Shown piece by piece: positions 53,435 to 63,620 of a stretch of 64,000 bases of DNA; the stretch's first letter is position 1, and each line of letters begins with the position of its first letter. Origin of the DNA: Paracoccus sp. MBLB3053 (lineage in GTDB: Bacteria > Pseudomonadota > Alphaproteobacteria > Rhodobacterales > Rhodobacteraceae); assembly GCF_031822435.1 (NCBI RefSeq), contig NZ_JAVQLW010000001.1:62001-126000 (forward strand), written 5' to 3'. The notes under the pieces were generated by a model. That model was not told where the DNA came from and ran no database searches. It saw nothing but the letters and a program-made list of their open reading frames with translations. Made by a program: the position numbers and the translations under genes.

Positions 53435-54328
53435 ATGGACTTCAAATGGCTCGAGGACTTCGTGACGCTGGCCGAGACGCGCAGCTTCTCGCGTTCGGCG
53501 GAATTGCGCGGCGTCACCCAAAGTGCCTTCAGCCGCCGGATTCGCGCGCTCGAGGAATGGATCGGGGCGGATCTGCTGTCGCGTGACAGCTATCCCGTCA
53601 CCCTGACGCCCGAAGGGGTGCTGTTTCGCGAAACCGCTGAAGAGGCGGTTCGAATGTTGAATGCGCGGCGCGCCGAGTTCCGCGAACATTCGCGTTCTCG
53701 GGGGGGCGAGATTTCGTTCCTTTCGCTGCACAGCCTCAGCGTGACTTTCCTGCCCGGCTGGCTGATGCGCCTGAAGGCTGTCGCGGGCAAGATGACGAGC
53801 CGCGTGAAGCCTGAAAACTTCGACCGCTGCGTCGAGGCACTTGCCGAGGGGGGCTACGATTTCTTTCTGACCTATGCCCATCCCCAGGTGAATATCCCAC
53901 TGGACCCCGAGCTTTACCCGCATCTGGTTGTCGGGCTCGACAGCCTCGTTGCGGTGGCGCGGCCGGGATGGCCGGGCGAATGGCTCAGCGAGGGCATGCC
54001 GTTGCTGCAATATTCCCGAGGTTCGTTCTTGAACCAGATGACCCGAATCGCGCAGGCCCAGCCCGGGGCGCCCAAGGTTTATGTTGCCCATATTGACGAA
54101 GCCTCCATGGCCGAGGCGATGAAAAGCATGGCCGTGGCAGGTCACGGCGTGGTCTGGCTGCCACGCCTGCTGGTCGAAGCCGAAATCACTGCTGGCCGGT
54201 TGGAAGTGGTTGCACCTGAATTGCCCATGGAAATCAGGCTTTACCGCAATCCCTCGCGCGGTCGTGGCATTACGGGGCAGGTCTGGCGCGCCGCCGAACA
54301 CATGGATCGCGAGCAGCCCTCGGCCTGA
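53435..54328 (+). CDS. LysR-family transcriptional regulator
   Basis: 297 aa. Winged HTH at the N-terminus (about 1-60: DFVTLAETRSFSRSAELRGV, QSAFSRRIRALEEWIGADLL) and a periplasmic-binding-fold effector domain (about 90-290). The target is unknown. It follows putR in the same direction and could regulate a nearby catabolic or surface gene; no divergent partner is present. Confidence 0.88.
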   Translation: MDFKWLEDFVTLAETRSFSRSAELRGVTQSAFSRRIRALEEWIGADLLSRDSYPVTLTPEGVLFRETAEEAVRMLNARRAEFREHSRSRGGEISFLSLHSLSVTFLPGWLMRLKAVAGKMTSRVKPENFDRCVEALAEGGYDFFLTYAHPQVNIPLDPELYPHLVVGLDSLVAVARPGWPGEWLSEGMPLLQYSRGSFLNQMTRIAQAQPGAPKVYVAHIDEASMAEAMKSMAVAGHGVVWLPRLLVEAEITAGRLEVVAPELPMEIRLYRNPSRGRGITGQVWRAAEHMDREQPSA

Positions 54329-54437
54329 ATTCCAGCCCGATTTTGGTGCTGTTTCGACAAACCCAGCAGGGAATTGCGCAATTCTGCCGGATCTCGCCAC
54401 AGACCCGTCGACTCTCGTTGACAGCGCCGCGATGCCG

Positions 54438-54455
54438 TTCGTTAACTTTCGTTAA
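54438..54455. promoter_or_regulatory. Two TTCGTTAA direct repeats before the glycosyltransferase gene
   Basis: TTCGTTAA occurs at 54438-54445 and 54448-54455, exactly one helical turn apart, about 42 bp before the ATG at 54497. It resembles a tandem regulator site. The two TTAA boxes are 6 bp apart, one short of the CtrA consensus. Confidence 0.4.
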
Positions 54456-54496
54456 AGCTATCCGAAAGCACCAGGTCACTGTCACTGAGGAAGGCG

Positions 54497-55594
54497 ATGA
54501 AAGATACCAGCATCATTTTCGTACTGGACCCTCCGAAACTCATAGCTGACGGCATCCTTCTTGTGGCGTCGATCCGGCGCCACATGCCGGAGATCGAAGT
54601 GATCGGCTATTGTCCGGCCGAAAAAGCCGAGATGATCCCACCCCAGGTCAGCGAGTTCTTCAAGGCGAACAATGCCGAGATCCGCTATTTCGAGGCGACC
54701 GGGAAATTCGATCCACCCTACCCGCATGGCAACAAGATCCTGGCCTGCGCCGAGCCGCGCTCGACCGGTTTCACCCTGTTTCTCGATACGGATATCGTGC
54801 TCTGGCAGGCTTTCGAACCGTCCGAGATCCTGCACGACAACACCGTCTCGGCGGCGCCCGAAGGCGTGATGACATGGGGCAAATCCGAGGAAAGATGGCC
54901 GCGCGTCTACAAGATGTTCGACATGGAGCCCCCCGAGGAAACGATCAACCTTGCGCGGAGCGGCCGTCCTTCGAAACCTTATTTCAATGCGGGCGTGGTC
55001 GGCTTTCCGAACGTGGCCGTCGCCGGTTTTCCGAATTTCGGTGCGCTCTGGCTGGATACGGCGCAGAAGATCGGTGCCAACCCCAAGGTCGAGGAAAGTC
55101 GCCCATGGCTCGACCAGATCTCCATGCCGGTGGCGATTGCACGGGCGGGCTGGGCTTACCACCTTCTCGAGAACCGCTGGAACCTGTCGCTGTCGCGCAA
55201 GGAAGCCGAGCCCGACATGCCCGGGAAGAAGCTTGAGCGCATCGACGAAACCGTAAGCCGCATGAACGGCGAAGATGCCGTGATCCTGCATTACCATTCG
55301 CCGAAGTTCCTCTATGGCACGCGCTATGAAGGCTATTTCGAGGACCTGACCAGGGAATTCACCTGCTTCTCGAAACTTGAGGAGATGAGCCCGAACAATC
55401 TGTCAAGTTTCCTTGCGCAGAAGCAGGCCACGGACAAGATCAAGGAAATAAAGGCCATCCCGAAAGAAGAACGAACCGCGGAGCAAAAGGCCGAGGCCAC
55501 CGAATCCAAGCGACAACGTCGCGACCTGAGACAGGCTGCCCGAAACCCCGATTTCGCAAGCTGGCCGGATTCTATTCTGCCGGTCCGAGATTAG
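54497..55594 (+). CDS. Putative glycosyltransferase (GT-A fold)
   Basis: 365 aa. The N-terminal half looks like a nucleotide-sugar domain with a DxD motif at D97/D99 (FTLFLDTDIVLWQ), after alternating strands and helices (SIIFVLDPPKLIADGILLVA). Further conserved-looking residues are KPYFNAGVVGFPN and DAVILHYHSPKFLYG, as in GT8-type enzymes. The C-terminal tail (about 305-355) is highly charged and helical (KATDKIKEIKAIPKEERTAE). Acceptor and donor are unknown. It is directly followed by a sulfotransferase-like gene, with the stop and next ATG adjacent, so the pair is one operon. Confidence 0.7.
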   Translation: MKDTSIIFVLDPPKLIADGILLVASIRRHMPEIEVIGYCPAEKAEMIPPQVSEFFKANNAEIRYFEATGKFDPPYPHGNKILACAEPRSTGFTLFLDTDIVLWQAFEPSEILHDNTVSAAPEGVMTWGKSEERWPRVYKMFDMEPPEETINLARSGRPSKPYFNAGVVGFPNVAVAGFPNFGALWLDTAQKIGANPKVEESRPWLDQISMPVAIARAGWAYHLLENRWNLSLSRKEAEPDMPGKKLERIDETVSRMNGEDAVILHYHSPKFLYGTRYEGYFEDLTREFTCFSKLEEMSPNNLSSFLAQKQATDKIKEIKAIPKEERTAEQKAEATESKRQRRDLRQAARNPDFASWPDSILPVRD

Positions 55595-56500
55595 ATGCGC
55601 ATCGTCCTGCACCCCGGTCCGCACAAGACCGCAACCACCATGGTCCAGTCGGCGCTCAAGACCGGTCTGGGCGGGCAAATCGTGGGTGGCGCAGCGGATG
55701 CGCGTAACCTTGCCGGCCTTGCGGATGATTTCCGGACCATTCGCTGGGCCTTTGTCGCGCTGAACATGAAACCCACGAAGAAAAGGGTCGAAAACGCCCG
55801 GCAGCTTTTGCGCAAGTTTGCCGAGTCGGCCGAGGCGATGGGCGTGACAAATCTTGTCGTGTCCGACGAGAACTTCCTTGGCCATCCCCCGACATTCTTC
55901 GTGCTCAAGCACGGCGAGGCGCGCTATTACCGGCATAACAGCGCCACCGCCGAAGCCATTGCCGAGGCCTTCGAGCCTTGGGAGGTCGAGATAGTCTTCA
56001 CCACGCGCAAGCAGGAGACGCTGTTTCCCAGCCATTATATGGACGGAATCCGCTGGGTCCGGCTCGACATGTCGCTGGATGAATTCTGGGCCTTGCTTCT
56101 GCAGGAAGGCATCGACGCGCTGCGCTTCGACAAGCTGGCCGAACCGTGGCGTGACCACTTCGGAGCCCAGAAGGTGTCGCATCTCGGCTATGAGCTTCTG
56201 GAAGAGGCGCCGGATGTGTTCATGAAGGGGATTTCCGAACGCTTTCACCTGCCCCCGGCCAGCCTTGCCCTGCCCGGCAAACGGGTGAATGGCTCGCTGC
56301 CCGGGTTCAAGATCGAGCTTGCACGGCAGTTGTTCCGCGACATCGCCGCTGGCACCAAAGAGCGCAAGGCCGCCCGGCACGAATTGCTGAAGGCAGAGCC
56401 ATTGCCCGGACAGGAAGAGATACCCCGACCCCGGCTCAGCGCCAAAAGCCTTGACGAGATCCGCGCGGCCTTTGCCGACGATCTTTCGTACAGCCCATGA
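55595..56500 (+). CDS. Putative sulfotransferase
   Basis: 301 aa. The N-terminal loop LHPGPHKTATTMVQ (residues 5-18) matches the 5'-phosphosulfate-binding loop of PAPS-dependent sulfotransferases. LVVSDENFLG and VEIVFTTRKQETLFPSHYM resemble the 3'-phosphate-binding region. No signal or membrane segment is seen. It starts one base after the glycosyltransferase stop. It could sulfate a glycan or polysaccharide made by its partner. Family membership is by motif and fold layout; substrate is unknown. Confidence 0.75.
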   Translation: MRIVLHPGPHKTATTMVQSALKTGLGGQIVGGAADARNLAGLADDFRTIRWAFVALNMKPTKKRVENARQLLRKFAESAEAMGVTNLVVSDENFLGHPPTFFVLKHGEARYYRHNSATAEAIAEAFEPWEVEIVFTTRKQETLFPSHYMDGIRWVRLDMSLDEFWALLLQEGIDALRFDKLAEPWRDHFGAQKVSHLGYELLEEAPDVFMKGISERFHLPPASLALPGKRVNGSLPGFKIELARQLFRDIAAGTKERKAARHELLKAEPLPGQEEIPRPRLSAKSLDEIRAAFADDLSYSP

Positions 56501-56800
56501 GCGCGGCGACATTGCTTCTGGACATGCCGGCCGGGATCACCTTCATGTGACGCAGGGGGCGGCGAAAAGCGACGTTTCCCGGCTTTTCCCGAAGCAGGGC
56601 TGAAGCAGGCCGAACTTTATTCCGGATAGGAATAACCTAGCGCGACTTGGCATTGGAATTCACCCCTGCCCGCTCATAGATGTGCCCGACAAGAGGGCGA
56701 AAAACCTTCGAAAACCTGATAAGATACCAATTCCTAGAACCTGCCTGACCGGAAGGAACCCGCATGATGCGGGCCGCCGAAGCATGCAGCCGAGGTGAAC
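56501..56800. other. Non-coding gap before aspA
   Basis: About 300 bp without a convincing gene. The part nearest aspA (about 56600-56760) is less GC-rich and should contain the aspA promoter. A 17-codon ORF overlapping the sulfotransferase stop is considered chance. Confidence 0.5.
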
Positions 56801-58207
56801 ATGATGAAGACCCGTATCGACCACGATCTGCTTGGCGACCGCGAAGTTCCCGCCGACGCCTATTGGGGCGTCCACTCCCTGCGCGCGGTCGAGAATTTCC
56901 CGATTTCGGGCCGCAAGGTCGGCGAGATCCCCGAACTGGTCAGCGCGCTGGCCGCAATCAAGCAGGCCGCCGCCATGGCCAATGCCGATCTGGGCCTGCT
57001 TTCGTCCGAGCGCCGCGACGCCATCGTCGCCGCCTGCGAAGAGATCCGCTCGGGCAAGCTGCACGATCAGTTCATCGTCGACCAGATCCAGGGCGGCGCG
57101 GGCACCTCGACCAACATGAACGCGAACGAGGTCATCGCAAACCGCGCGCTGGAAATCATGGGTCACGCCAAGGGTGAATACAAATACCTGCACCCGAACG
57201 AGCATGTGAACATGAGCCAGTCGACCAACGACGTCTATCCGACGGCGCTGCGGCTGGCCTCGTGGAAGGGCATCCAGAAGCTGATCGGCGCGCTTGCCTC
57301 GCTGCGCGGCGCCTTCGAGGCGAAGGGCGTCGAATTCCAGGACATCCTGAAGATGGGCCGGACCCAGCTGCAGGAGGCAGTACCGATGACGCTGGGCCAG
57401 GAATTCAACGCCTTCGCCATCACCATCGGCGAGGATGAGCAGCGCTTGGCCGAAGCGGCCCAACTGATCTGCGAAATCAACCTTGGCGCCACCGCCATCG
57501 GCACCGGCATCACTGCCCATCCGGAATATGCCGAGCGCGTCCGCGCCCGTCTGGCCGAGATCACCGTCATTCCGGTCGTGACTGCCGCCGACCTCGTCGA
57601 AGCGACGCAGGATTGTGGCGCATTCGTCCAGACCTCGGGCGTCTTGAAGCGGGTCGCTGTGAAGCTTTCCAAGATCTGCAACGACCTTCGCCTGCTCTCG
57701 TCCGGTCCTCGCGCGGGCTTCAACGAGATCAACCTGCCTGCCAAGCAGGCCGGTTCGTCGATCATGCCGGGCAAGGTGAACCCGGTCATCCCCGAAGTCA
57801 TGAACCAGATCTGCTTCGAGGTGATCGGCAATGATGTCACCATCACGCTGGCGGCCGAGGGCGGTCAGTTGCAGCTCAACGCCTTCGAGCCGGTCATCGC
57901 ATACAGCATGTTCCGTTCGGTCGATCACCTCGTCGCGGGTCTCTCGACCCTCGAGCACAATTGCGTTCGCGGCATCACCGCGAACCGCGACGTGCTCAAG
58001 GAAACCGTCCGCCGCTCGATCGGCATCGTGACCGCGCTGAACCCCTATATCGGCTATGCGGCGGCGACCGAGGTCGCGACCGAAGCCCACCTGACCGGGC
58101 GCGGCGTCTACGAACTCGTGCTGGAAAAGGGACTGCTGCCCAAGGATCGGCTTGACGCAATCCTTCGCCCCGAGACGCTGACCCGCCCTGTGCCCTTCGT
58201 GGCCTGA
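56801..58207 (+). CDS. aspA: Aspartate ammonia-lyase
   Basis: 468 aa from ATG 56801 (ATG 56804 is equally possible); GAGGTG is just upstream. The fumarase/aspartase signature GSSIMPGKVNPVIPEVMNQ is intact, as are NMNANEVIANRALE and NEHVNMSQSTNDVYPTALR. It converts aspartate to fumarate and ammonia. The aspartate aminotransferase gene 1.3 kb downstream acts on the same substrate. Confidence 0.95.
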   Translation: MMKTRIDHDLLGDREVPADAYWGVHSLRAVENFPISGRKVGEIPELVSALAAIKQAAAMANADLGLLSSERRDAIVAACEEIRSGKLHDQFIVDQIQGGAGTSTNMNANEVIANRALEIMGHAKGEYKYLHPNEHVNMSQSTNDVYPTALRLASWKGIQKLIGALASLRGAFEAKGVEFQDILKMGRTQLQEAVPMTLGQEFNAFAITIGEDEQRLAEAAQLICEINLGATAIGTGITAHPEYAERVRARLAEITVIPVVTAADLVEATQDCGAFVQTSGVLKRVAVKLSKICNDLRLLSSGPRAGFNEINLPAKQAGSSIMPGKVNPVIPEVMNQICFEVIGNDVTITLAAEGGQLQLNAFEPVIAYSMFRSVDHLVAGLSTLEHNCVRGITANRDVLKETVRRSIGIVTALNPYIGYAAATEVATEAHLTGRGVYELVLEKGLLPKDRLDAILRPETLTRPVPFVA

Positions 58208-58234
58208 TCCATCCCCTGCCCCCAGGGGTGACGG

Positions 58235-58260
58235 CCCCGGCTATCAGCCGGGGTCGCTTT
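58235..58260. terminator. Terminator between aspA and the LysR gene
   Basis: CCCCGGCT-ATC-AGCCGGGG (58235-58253) followed by TCGCTTT on the plus strand. It overlaps the LysR stop codon. Confidence 0.7.
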
Positions 58261-59128
58261 CGATTTCATCCAGCAGGAACGCCCGGAACTTGCGGATCGC
58301 GGGCCGATTCCGCCGACCCTGCGGATAGACCAGCCAATAGCCCCGCCCGTTCTTCGACACCTGGGGGAAGGGCTGGATCAGGCTTCCCGTCGCAAGCTCG
58401 AAGCGGAAGAAGCGCGGCGTCAGAAGCGCCACGCCGTAACCCGCCAGCGCCGCGCGTGCCTCATGCAGATCCGTGGACAGCGTCAGCCCCGCGCGCGGCG
58501 GGCATTCGGGATATTCGACCCCCGCGTCCCGCATCCAGACCGCCCAGTTCGGATCGGCCGTGTCCAGCAGGGGCAGTCGCAACAGATCCGCGGGCTCACG
58601 GATGTCGATCCTGCGCGCGAGTTCAGGCGACAGCATCGGCGTATATTCGACATGCATGAGGAAATGCGAGGCCAGTCCCGGCCATTTCCCGTCGCCCGCG
58701 CGGATCGCCACGCTGATATCCTCGCGTCCGAAATCCACGAGATTGTCGCTGGTCTCAAGCCGGACCGCGAGATTGGAATGGCTCATCTGGAACTTGCCGA
58801 GGCGCGGCGACAGCCACGCCCCGGCAAATGTCGGCACGGTCGAAATCGACAGCGTCGAGACGGTGTCGGCAGAGGGTTCCGAATAGGTTTCGCGCAGCAG
58901 ATCGAAGGCGTCGATGGTCGGGCGCGCGAAAAGGGCACCGGTTTCGGTCAGGCTGATCTCGCGCGTCTTGCGCAAGAACAAAGGTGCGCCGAGCCGCTCT
59001 TCCAGCATCCGGATCTGATAGCTGACTGCGGCCTGCGTCATACCAAGCTCTTCGGCGGCTCGGGTAAAGCTCAGGTGTCGAGCCACCGCCTCGAAGGCGC
59101 GAAGCGCGGCAAGCGACGGAATGGACAT
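58244..59128 (-). CDS. LysR-family regulator, GcvA-like
   Basis: 294 aa. The N-terminal block LAALRAFEAVARHLSFTRAA, EELGMTQAAVSYQIRMLEER is typical of GcvA-type LysR proteins; an effector-binding domain follows (about 90-290). It is convergent with aspA and divergent from a small basic protein gene, so that gene, or its own promoter, is the likely local target. Effector is unknown. Confidence 0.88.
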   Translation of the reverse strand: MSIPSLAALRAFEAVARHLSFTRAAEELGMTQAAVSYQIRMLEERLGAPLFLRKTREISLTETGALFARPTIDAFDLLRETYSEPSADTVSTLSISTVPTFAGAWLSPRLGKFQMSHSNLAVRLETSDNLVDFGREDISVAIRAGDGKWPGLASHFLMHVEYTPMLSPELARRIDIREPADLLRLPLLDTADPNWAVWMRDAGVEYPECPPRAGLTLSTDLHEARAALAGYGVALLTPRFFRFELATGSLIQPFPQVSKNGRGYWLVYPQGRRNRPAIRKFRAFLLDEIESDPG

Positions 59129-59230
59129 AAGGTTGCCTTATGGATGTGTGCAGAGCCTTTGTTGGTCAAGGCGGCGCAACAGTAGCATTGTGACATTGTT
59201 CATCAACCATGCACATTGCGGAGAAATGCA

Positions 59231-59494
59231 ATGTTTGACTGCGCGTCTCAGCGGCAGCCCAAGGGGCTTGTCGACCGTATCCTCTCGTTTCTTGGGCTCG
59301 GAACCAAGAATAAGCAGCGTCTATATGTAGCGACGATGGACCGCGCGGCAGCACTCGACGACCCAGCCACCCGCAAGATCCTGTCCGAGTTGCCGCCACA
59401 TCTTTTGCGCGATGTCGGCGTATCCATGCCGGCGCCCCCCCGCGCGGAGAGCCGCCCGATCGACGGCGAAGCGCTGCGCAAGCATCTCTGGTAA
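59231..59494 (+). CDS. Small basic protein, DUF1127-like C-terminus
   Basis: 87 aa from ATG 59231 (MFDCASQRQPKGLVDRILSF), with GGAG seven nt upstream. The middle has LDDPATRKILSELPPHLLRDVGVS, resembling the short arginine-rich DUF1127 proteins that control phosphate and carbon use in Rhizobiales and Rhodobacterales. The similarity is limited to this stretch, so the family call is tentative. It is divergent from the LysR gene and convergent with aatA (4 bp apart). Confidence 0.6.
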   Translation: MFDCASQRQPKGLVDRILSFLGLGTKNKQRLYVATMDRAAALDDPATRKILSELPPHLLRDVGVSMPAPPRAESRPIDGEALRKHLW

Positions 59495-59498
59495 GGGC

Positions 59499-60707
<1,209 letters not shown>

Positions 60708-60776
60708 TCATCCTGCGGCTGGGGTGCCTGAAGTCATAGGCGCGGCGCCGTGGACAGACAAGCCGGGGGCGAAGGA

Positions 60777-61055
60777 ATGGACGAGGCAAGGTTGAAGCGG
60801 CTGCGGATGCGAAGCTGGCGGCGCGGCATGAAGGAAATGGACCTGATCCTTGGCCCCTTCTCTGATACCGAACTGGAAAAGCTCGATGCCGACGATCTTG
60901 ATCTTTATGAAACCCTGCTCGGCGAAAACGATCAGGACCTCTACCCCTGGATCACGGCGCGCATGTCCGGCGAGAACCCGGGCCCCGATGCGTTGATCGG
61001 ACTGCTCGACCGGATCTCGGAATTCGCGATCGGCCGGCTCGGCCCGAAATCCTGA
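60777..61055 (+). CDS. sdhE: FAD assembly factor SdhE
   Basis: 92 aa from ATG 60777 (MDEARLKRLRMRSWRRG). The RGxxE motif (RGMKE, 16-20) that binds the flavoprotein is present, with MDLILGPF and LLGENDQDLYPWI, all family hallmarks. It promotes covalent FAD attachment to succinate dehydrogenase. No sdh genes are in the window. Confidence 0.93.
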   Translation: MDEARLKRLRMRSWRRGMKEMDLILGPFSDTELEKLDADDLDLYETLLGENDQDLYPWITARMSGENPGPDALIGLLDRISEFAIGRLGPKS

Positions 61056-61155
61056 AAGTTTTATGCAAGCGGCAGGAATTATCGCCCGGATTAACCGGAG
61101 ATTCGGAAATCTCGTCCAAGGTCCCTGGAAACGCGACTTTGAACGGATTGAGCCG

Positions 61156-61677
61156 ATGCCCCAGACCAGCCCCAGCCCGGTTCGGCCGGTGCCTGCCCTG
61201 CGGCCCGCCCCCAGCGTGGCGCGCGCCGATGCTTATCTTGAAAGCCTGCAGATCCTCGAACGACTGCACCGACTGCTTCAGGATCTGGTCAAGGATGAAT
61301 TCGAACGGCTTGGACGCACCGATCTGACGCCGGTTCAGGCCCTGCTGATCTACAACCTCGGAAGCTATGAGGTGACTGCGGGTGAGCTCCGCTCGCGCGG
61401 GATGTATCAGGGGTCGAATGTCAGCTACAACCTGAAGAAGCTGGTCGATCTGGGCTATCTCAGCCATGAACGCTGCGACATGGACCGCCGTTCGGTGCGC
61501 GTGAAACTTACCCCCGCCGGGCAGGAGGTCCGCGACAATGTCGCCGGTCTGTTCGCTCGTCACGCGCAGGGGCTGGATCTGTCCGGCGTGCTCGACGACC
61601 CCGCGATCGAGATCGTGAACCTGCAATGGCGCCGCATCGAACGCTTCTGGCTGGAACAGATCCGTTACATCTACTGA
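61156..61677 (+). CDS. MarR-type winged-helix regulator
   Basis: 173 aa from ATG 61156 (MPQTSPSPVRPVPALRPAPS); ATG 61063 would add 31 residues and cannot be excluded, since neither has a strong ribosome site. After a Pro-rich start the winged helix spans about 60-150 (LTPVQALLIYNLGSYEVTAG, SNVSYNLKKLVDLGYLSHER, DRRSVRVKLTPAGQEVRDN). It resembles the LdtR group of alphaproteobacteria, which control envelope L,D-transpeptidases; that link is tentative. Confidence 0.8.
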   Translation: MPQTSPSPVRPVPALRPAPSVARADAYLESLQILERLHRLLQDLVKDEFERLGRTDLTPVQALLIYNLGSYEVTAGELRSRGMYQGSNVSYNLKKLVDLGYLSHERCDMDRRSVRVKLTPAGQEVRDNVAGLFARHAQGLDLSGVLDDPAIEIVNLQWRRIERFWLEQIRYIY

Positions 61678-61720
61678 GAACACCCGCCGGCCGCGACGCG
61701 GCCAGCGGGCAGAGCCGGTC

Positions 61721-62149
61721 TTACCAGTGCCCGGTATTCTCCATGCTGGCCCAGGGCTCCTGCGGCGGCAGATGCTCACCTTCCTGCAGCAGTTCGATCG
61801 AGACATTATCCGGACTGCGCACGAAGGCCATATGACCGTCGCGCGGCGGACGGTTGATCGTGACCCCCGCATCCATCAACTTCTGGCACATGTCGTAGAT
61901 ATTTCCGACCCGGTAGGCGAGATGGCCGAAGTGACGGCTGTCGGATGGCAGACCTTCGTCCCCGTCCCAGTTCCAGGTCAGCTCGACCGGACATTCCGGC
62001 TGGTCCGGCGGCGCCATGAAGACAAGCGTGAAGCGCCCCTTGTCGTTTTCGATGCGACGCACCTCCTCGAGCCCGAGAAGCCTGTAGAATTCCATCGACT
62101 TTTCCAGGTCAAGGACGCGCACCATGGTGTGCAGATAGCGGATTTTCAT
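61721..62149 (-). CDS. Glyoxalase I-fold protein (lactoylglutathione lyase-like)
   Basis: 142 aa from ATG 62149, with GGAGATA upstream. Two beta-alpha-beta-beta-beta units carry the four expected metal ligands: H7 in YLHTMVRVLDL, E56 in PVELTWNW, H76 in FGHLAYRV and E119 in VSIELLQEG. It may detoxify methylglyoxal with glutathione, or be a related VOC enzyme. It is divergent from otnK. Confidence 0.88.
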   Translation of the reverse strand: MKIRYLHTMVRVLDLEKSMEFYRLLGLEEVRRIENDKGRFTLVFMAPPDQPECPVELTWNWDGDEGLPSDSRHFGHLAYRVGNIYDMCQKLMDAGVTINRPPRDGHMAFVRSPDNVSIELLQEGEHLPPQEPWASMENTGHW

Positions 62150-62329
62150 GGCATATCTCCCGATTGTCCGGCCAAGATGACAGGTCGGACAACCAACCGC
62201 AACGGGACGGAATGGTTGCCTGAAAGCGCGCAGATCGAATGGATTGCGCCCTGCCCACCACGGCAACAGGCAGCGCCGTGGAACGCCGCCAAGAGATACG
62301 TTGACCCATCCCGCCCATGCAGGTCTAAA

Positions 62330-62349
62330 TCCCTCCGAGGAACGAGGGA
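62330..62349 (+). promoter_or_regulatory. Hairpin covering the otnK ribosome site
   Basis: TCCCTC pairs with GAGGGA (6 bp, 8-nt loop), and GAGGGA is part of the Shine-Dalgarno sequence for ATG 62355. Such a stem could lower otnK translation. Confidence 0.35.
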
Positions 62350-62354
62350 GAGAA

Positions 62355-63620
62355 ATGCAGAACATTCTAGGGGCCATCGCCGATGATTTCACCGGCGCGA
62401 CCGATCTTTGCAGCACTTGGGTCAAGGCAGGGCTCAGGGTCATCCAGGTGATCGGCGTCCCGGGGCCGGATTTCATTCCGGCCGAAGCCGATGCCATAGT
62501 GATCGCGCTGAAATCCCGCACCATCGCGCCCGATCAAGCGATAGCCCAATCTCTTGCGGCACTGGAATGGCTGCGGGGGCAAGGTGTGCGCCAGGTCCTG
62601 TTCAAATATTGCTCGACCTTCGATTCGACCCCGCAGGGCAATATCGGACCGGTCACGGATGCGCTGCTGGATGCGCTCGGGTCGGACTTCACCGTCGTTT
62701 CCCCCGCCTTTCCGGGGAACGGGCGTACCATCTACAAGGGCAACCTTTTCGTCGGCGACCTGCCCCTGGCGGAAAGCTCGATGAAGGATCATCCGCTGAC
62801 GCCGATGCGGGATTCAAGCCTGATCCGCCTGATGGATGCGCAATCGCGCGGCAGGACCGGGTTGGTTCCGCTGCAGACCCTGCGCCGGGGACCGGCGGCG
62901 GTGACCAAGGCATTCGAAGAGCTGCGGGCACAGGGCTTCCGTTACGTCGTGCCCGATGCGGTCGAGGATCAGGACATGATGATCCTGGGCAAGGCGCTGG
63001 ACGGGATGGCGCTTGTTACCGGCGGCTCGGCCGTGGCGATGGGGCTGCCCGCCAACCTGCGCGAAAGTGGCGAACTGGGCGCGGGAATGGCGCCTCGGCT
63101 GCCCCGTGCCGATGGTCGGCCGGTGGTCATCGCCGGCAGCTGCTCGGCCGCGACGCGCGCACAGATTGCGCATGTCGTTCCGCTTTGGCCCTCGCTCAAG
63201 ATCGAGATCGACCGCATCGCGGCCGGCGAGGATGTCGTTGGTCAGGCGATGAAATGGGCAGACGACCAGTCTGGGCCGATCCTGATCTACGGCTCGTCGG
63301 ACCCGGTCGAGGTGGCCGAGAATCAGCGTCGCCACGGCATCCAGGCCGCCGGAGAGATGATGGAGCGCACGCTGTCCGATATCGCCCGCGGCCTTTTCGC
63401 GCAGGGCTTCGGCAAGTTCCTCGTCGCGGGGGGCGAAACGTCGGGAGCGGTGATTTCCGCGCTTGGCCTGGGGCAGCTTGTCATCGGGCCGGAGGTCTGT
63501 CCCGGCGTGCCATGGTGCGGGGCAACCCTTGATGGTCGCGACCTGGCCCTTTGCCTGAAATCCGGCAATTTCGGCGGTGCAGACATGTTCGCGGCGGCGT
63601 TGGAGATGTTTGATGTCTGA
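62355..63620 (+). CDS. otnK: 3-oxo-tetronate kinase OtnK (four-carbon acid-sugar kinase)
   Basis: 421 aa from ATG 62355, preceded by GAGGGAGAG. N-terminal ILGAIADDFTGATDLCSTWV and STFDSTPQGNIGPVTDALLD belong to the DUF1537 kinase N-domain; VAGGETSGAVISALG and the C-terminal SGNFGGADMF are the nucleotide-binding part. It phosphorylates 3-oxo-tetronate, product of D-erythronate or L-threonate oxidation. The stop overlaps otnC by 7 bp. Confidence 0.93.
   Translation: MQNILGAIADDFTGATDLCSTWVKAGLRVIQVIGVPGPDFIPAEADAIVIALKSRTIAPDQAIAQSLAALEWLRGQGVRQVLFKYCSTFDSTPQGNIGPVTDALLDALGSDFTVVSPAFPGNGRTIYKGNLFVGDLPLAESSMKDHPLTPMRDSSLIRLMDAQSRGRTGLVPLQTLRRGPAAVTKAFEELRAQGFRYVVPDAVEDQDMMILGKALDGMALVTGGSAVAMGLPANLRESGELGAGMAPRLPRADGRPVVIAGSCSAATRAQIAHVVPLWPSLKIEIDRIAAGEDVVGQAMKWADDQSGPILIYGSSDPVEVAENQRRHGIQAAGEMMERTLSDIARGLFAQGFGKFLVAGGETSGAVISALGLGQLVIGPEVCPGVPWCGATLDGRDLALCLKSGNFGGADMFAAALEMFDV

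Noticed and set aside
54442..54455. CtrA-like box TTAA-N6-TTAA
   Set aside because: The CtrA consensus needs seven spacer bases; here there are six, so it is reported only as a direct repeat.
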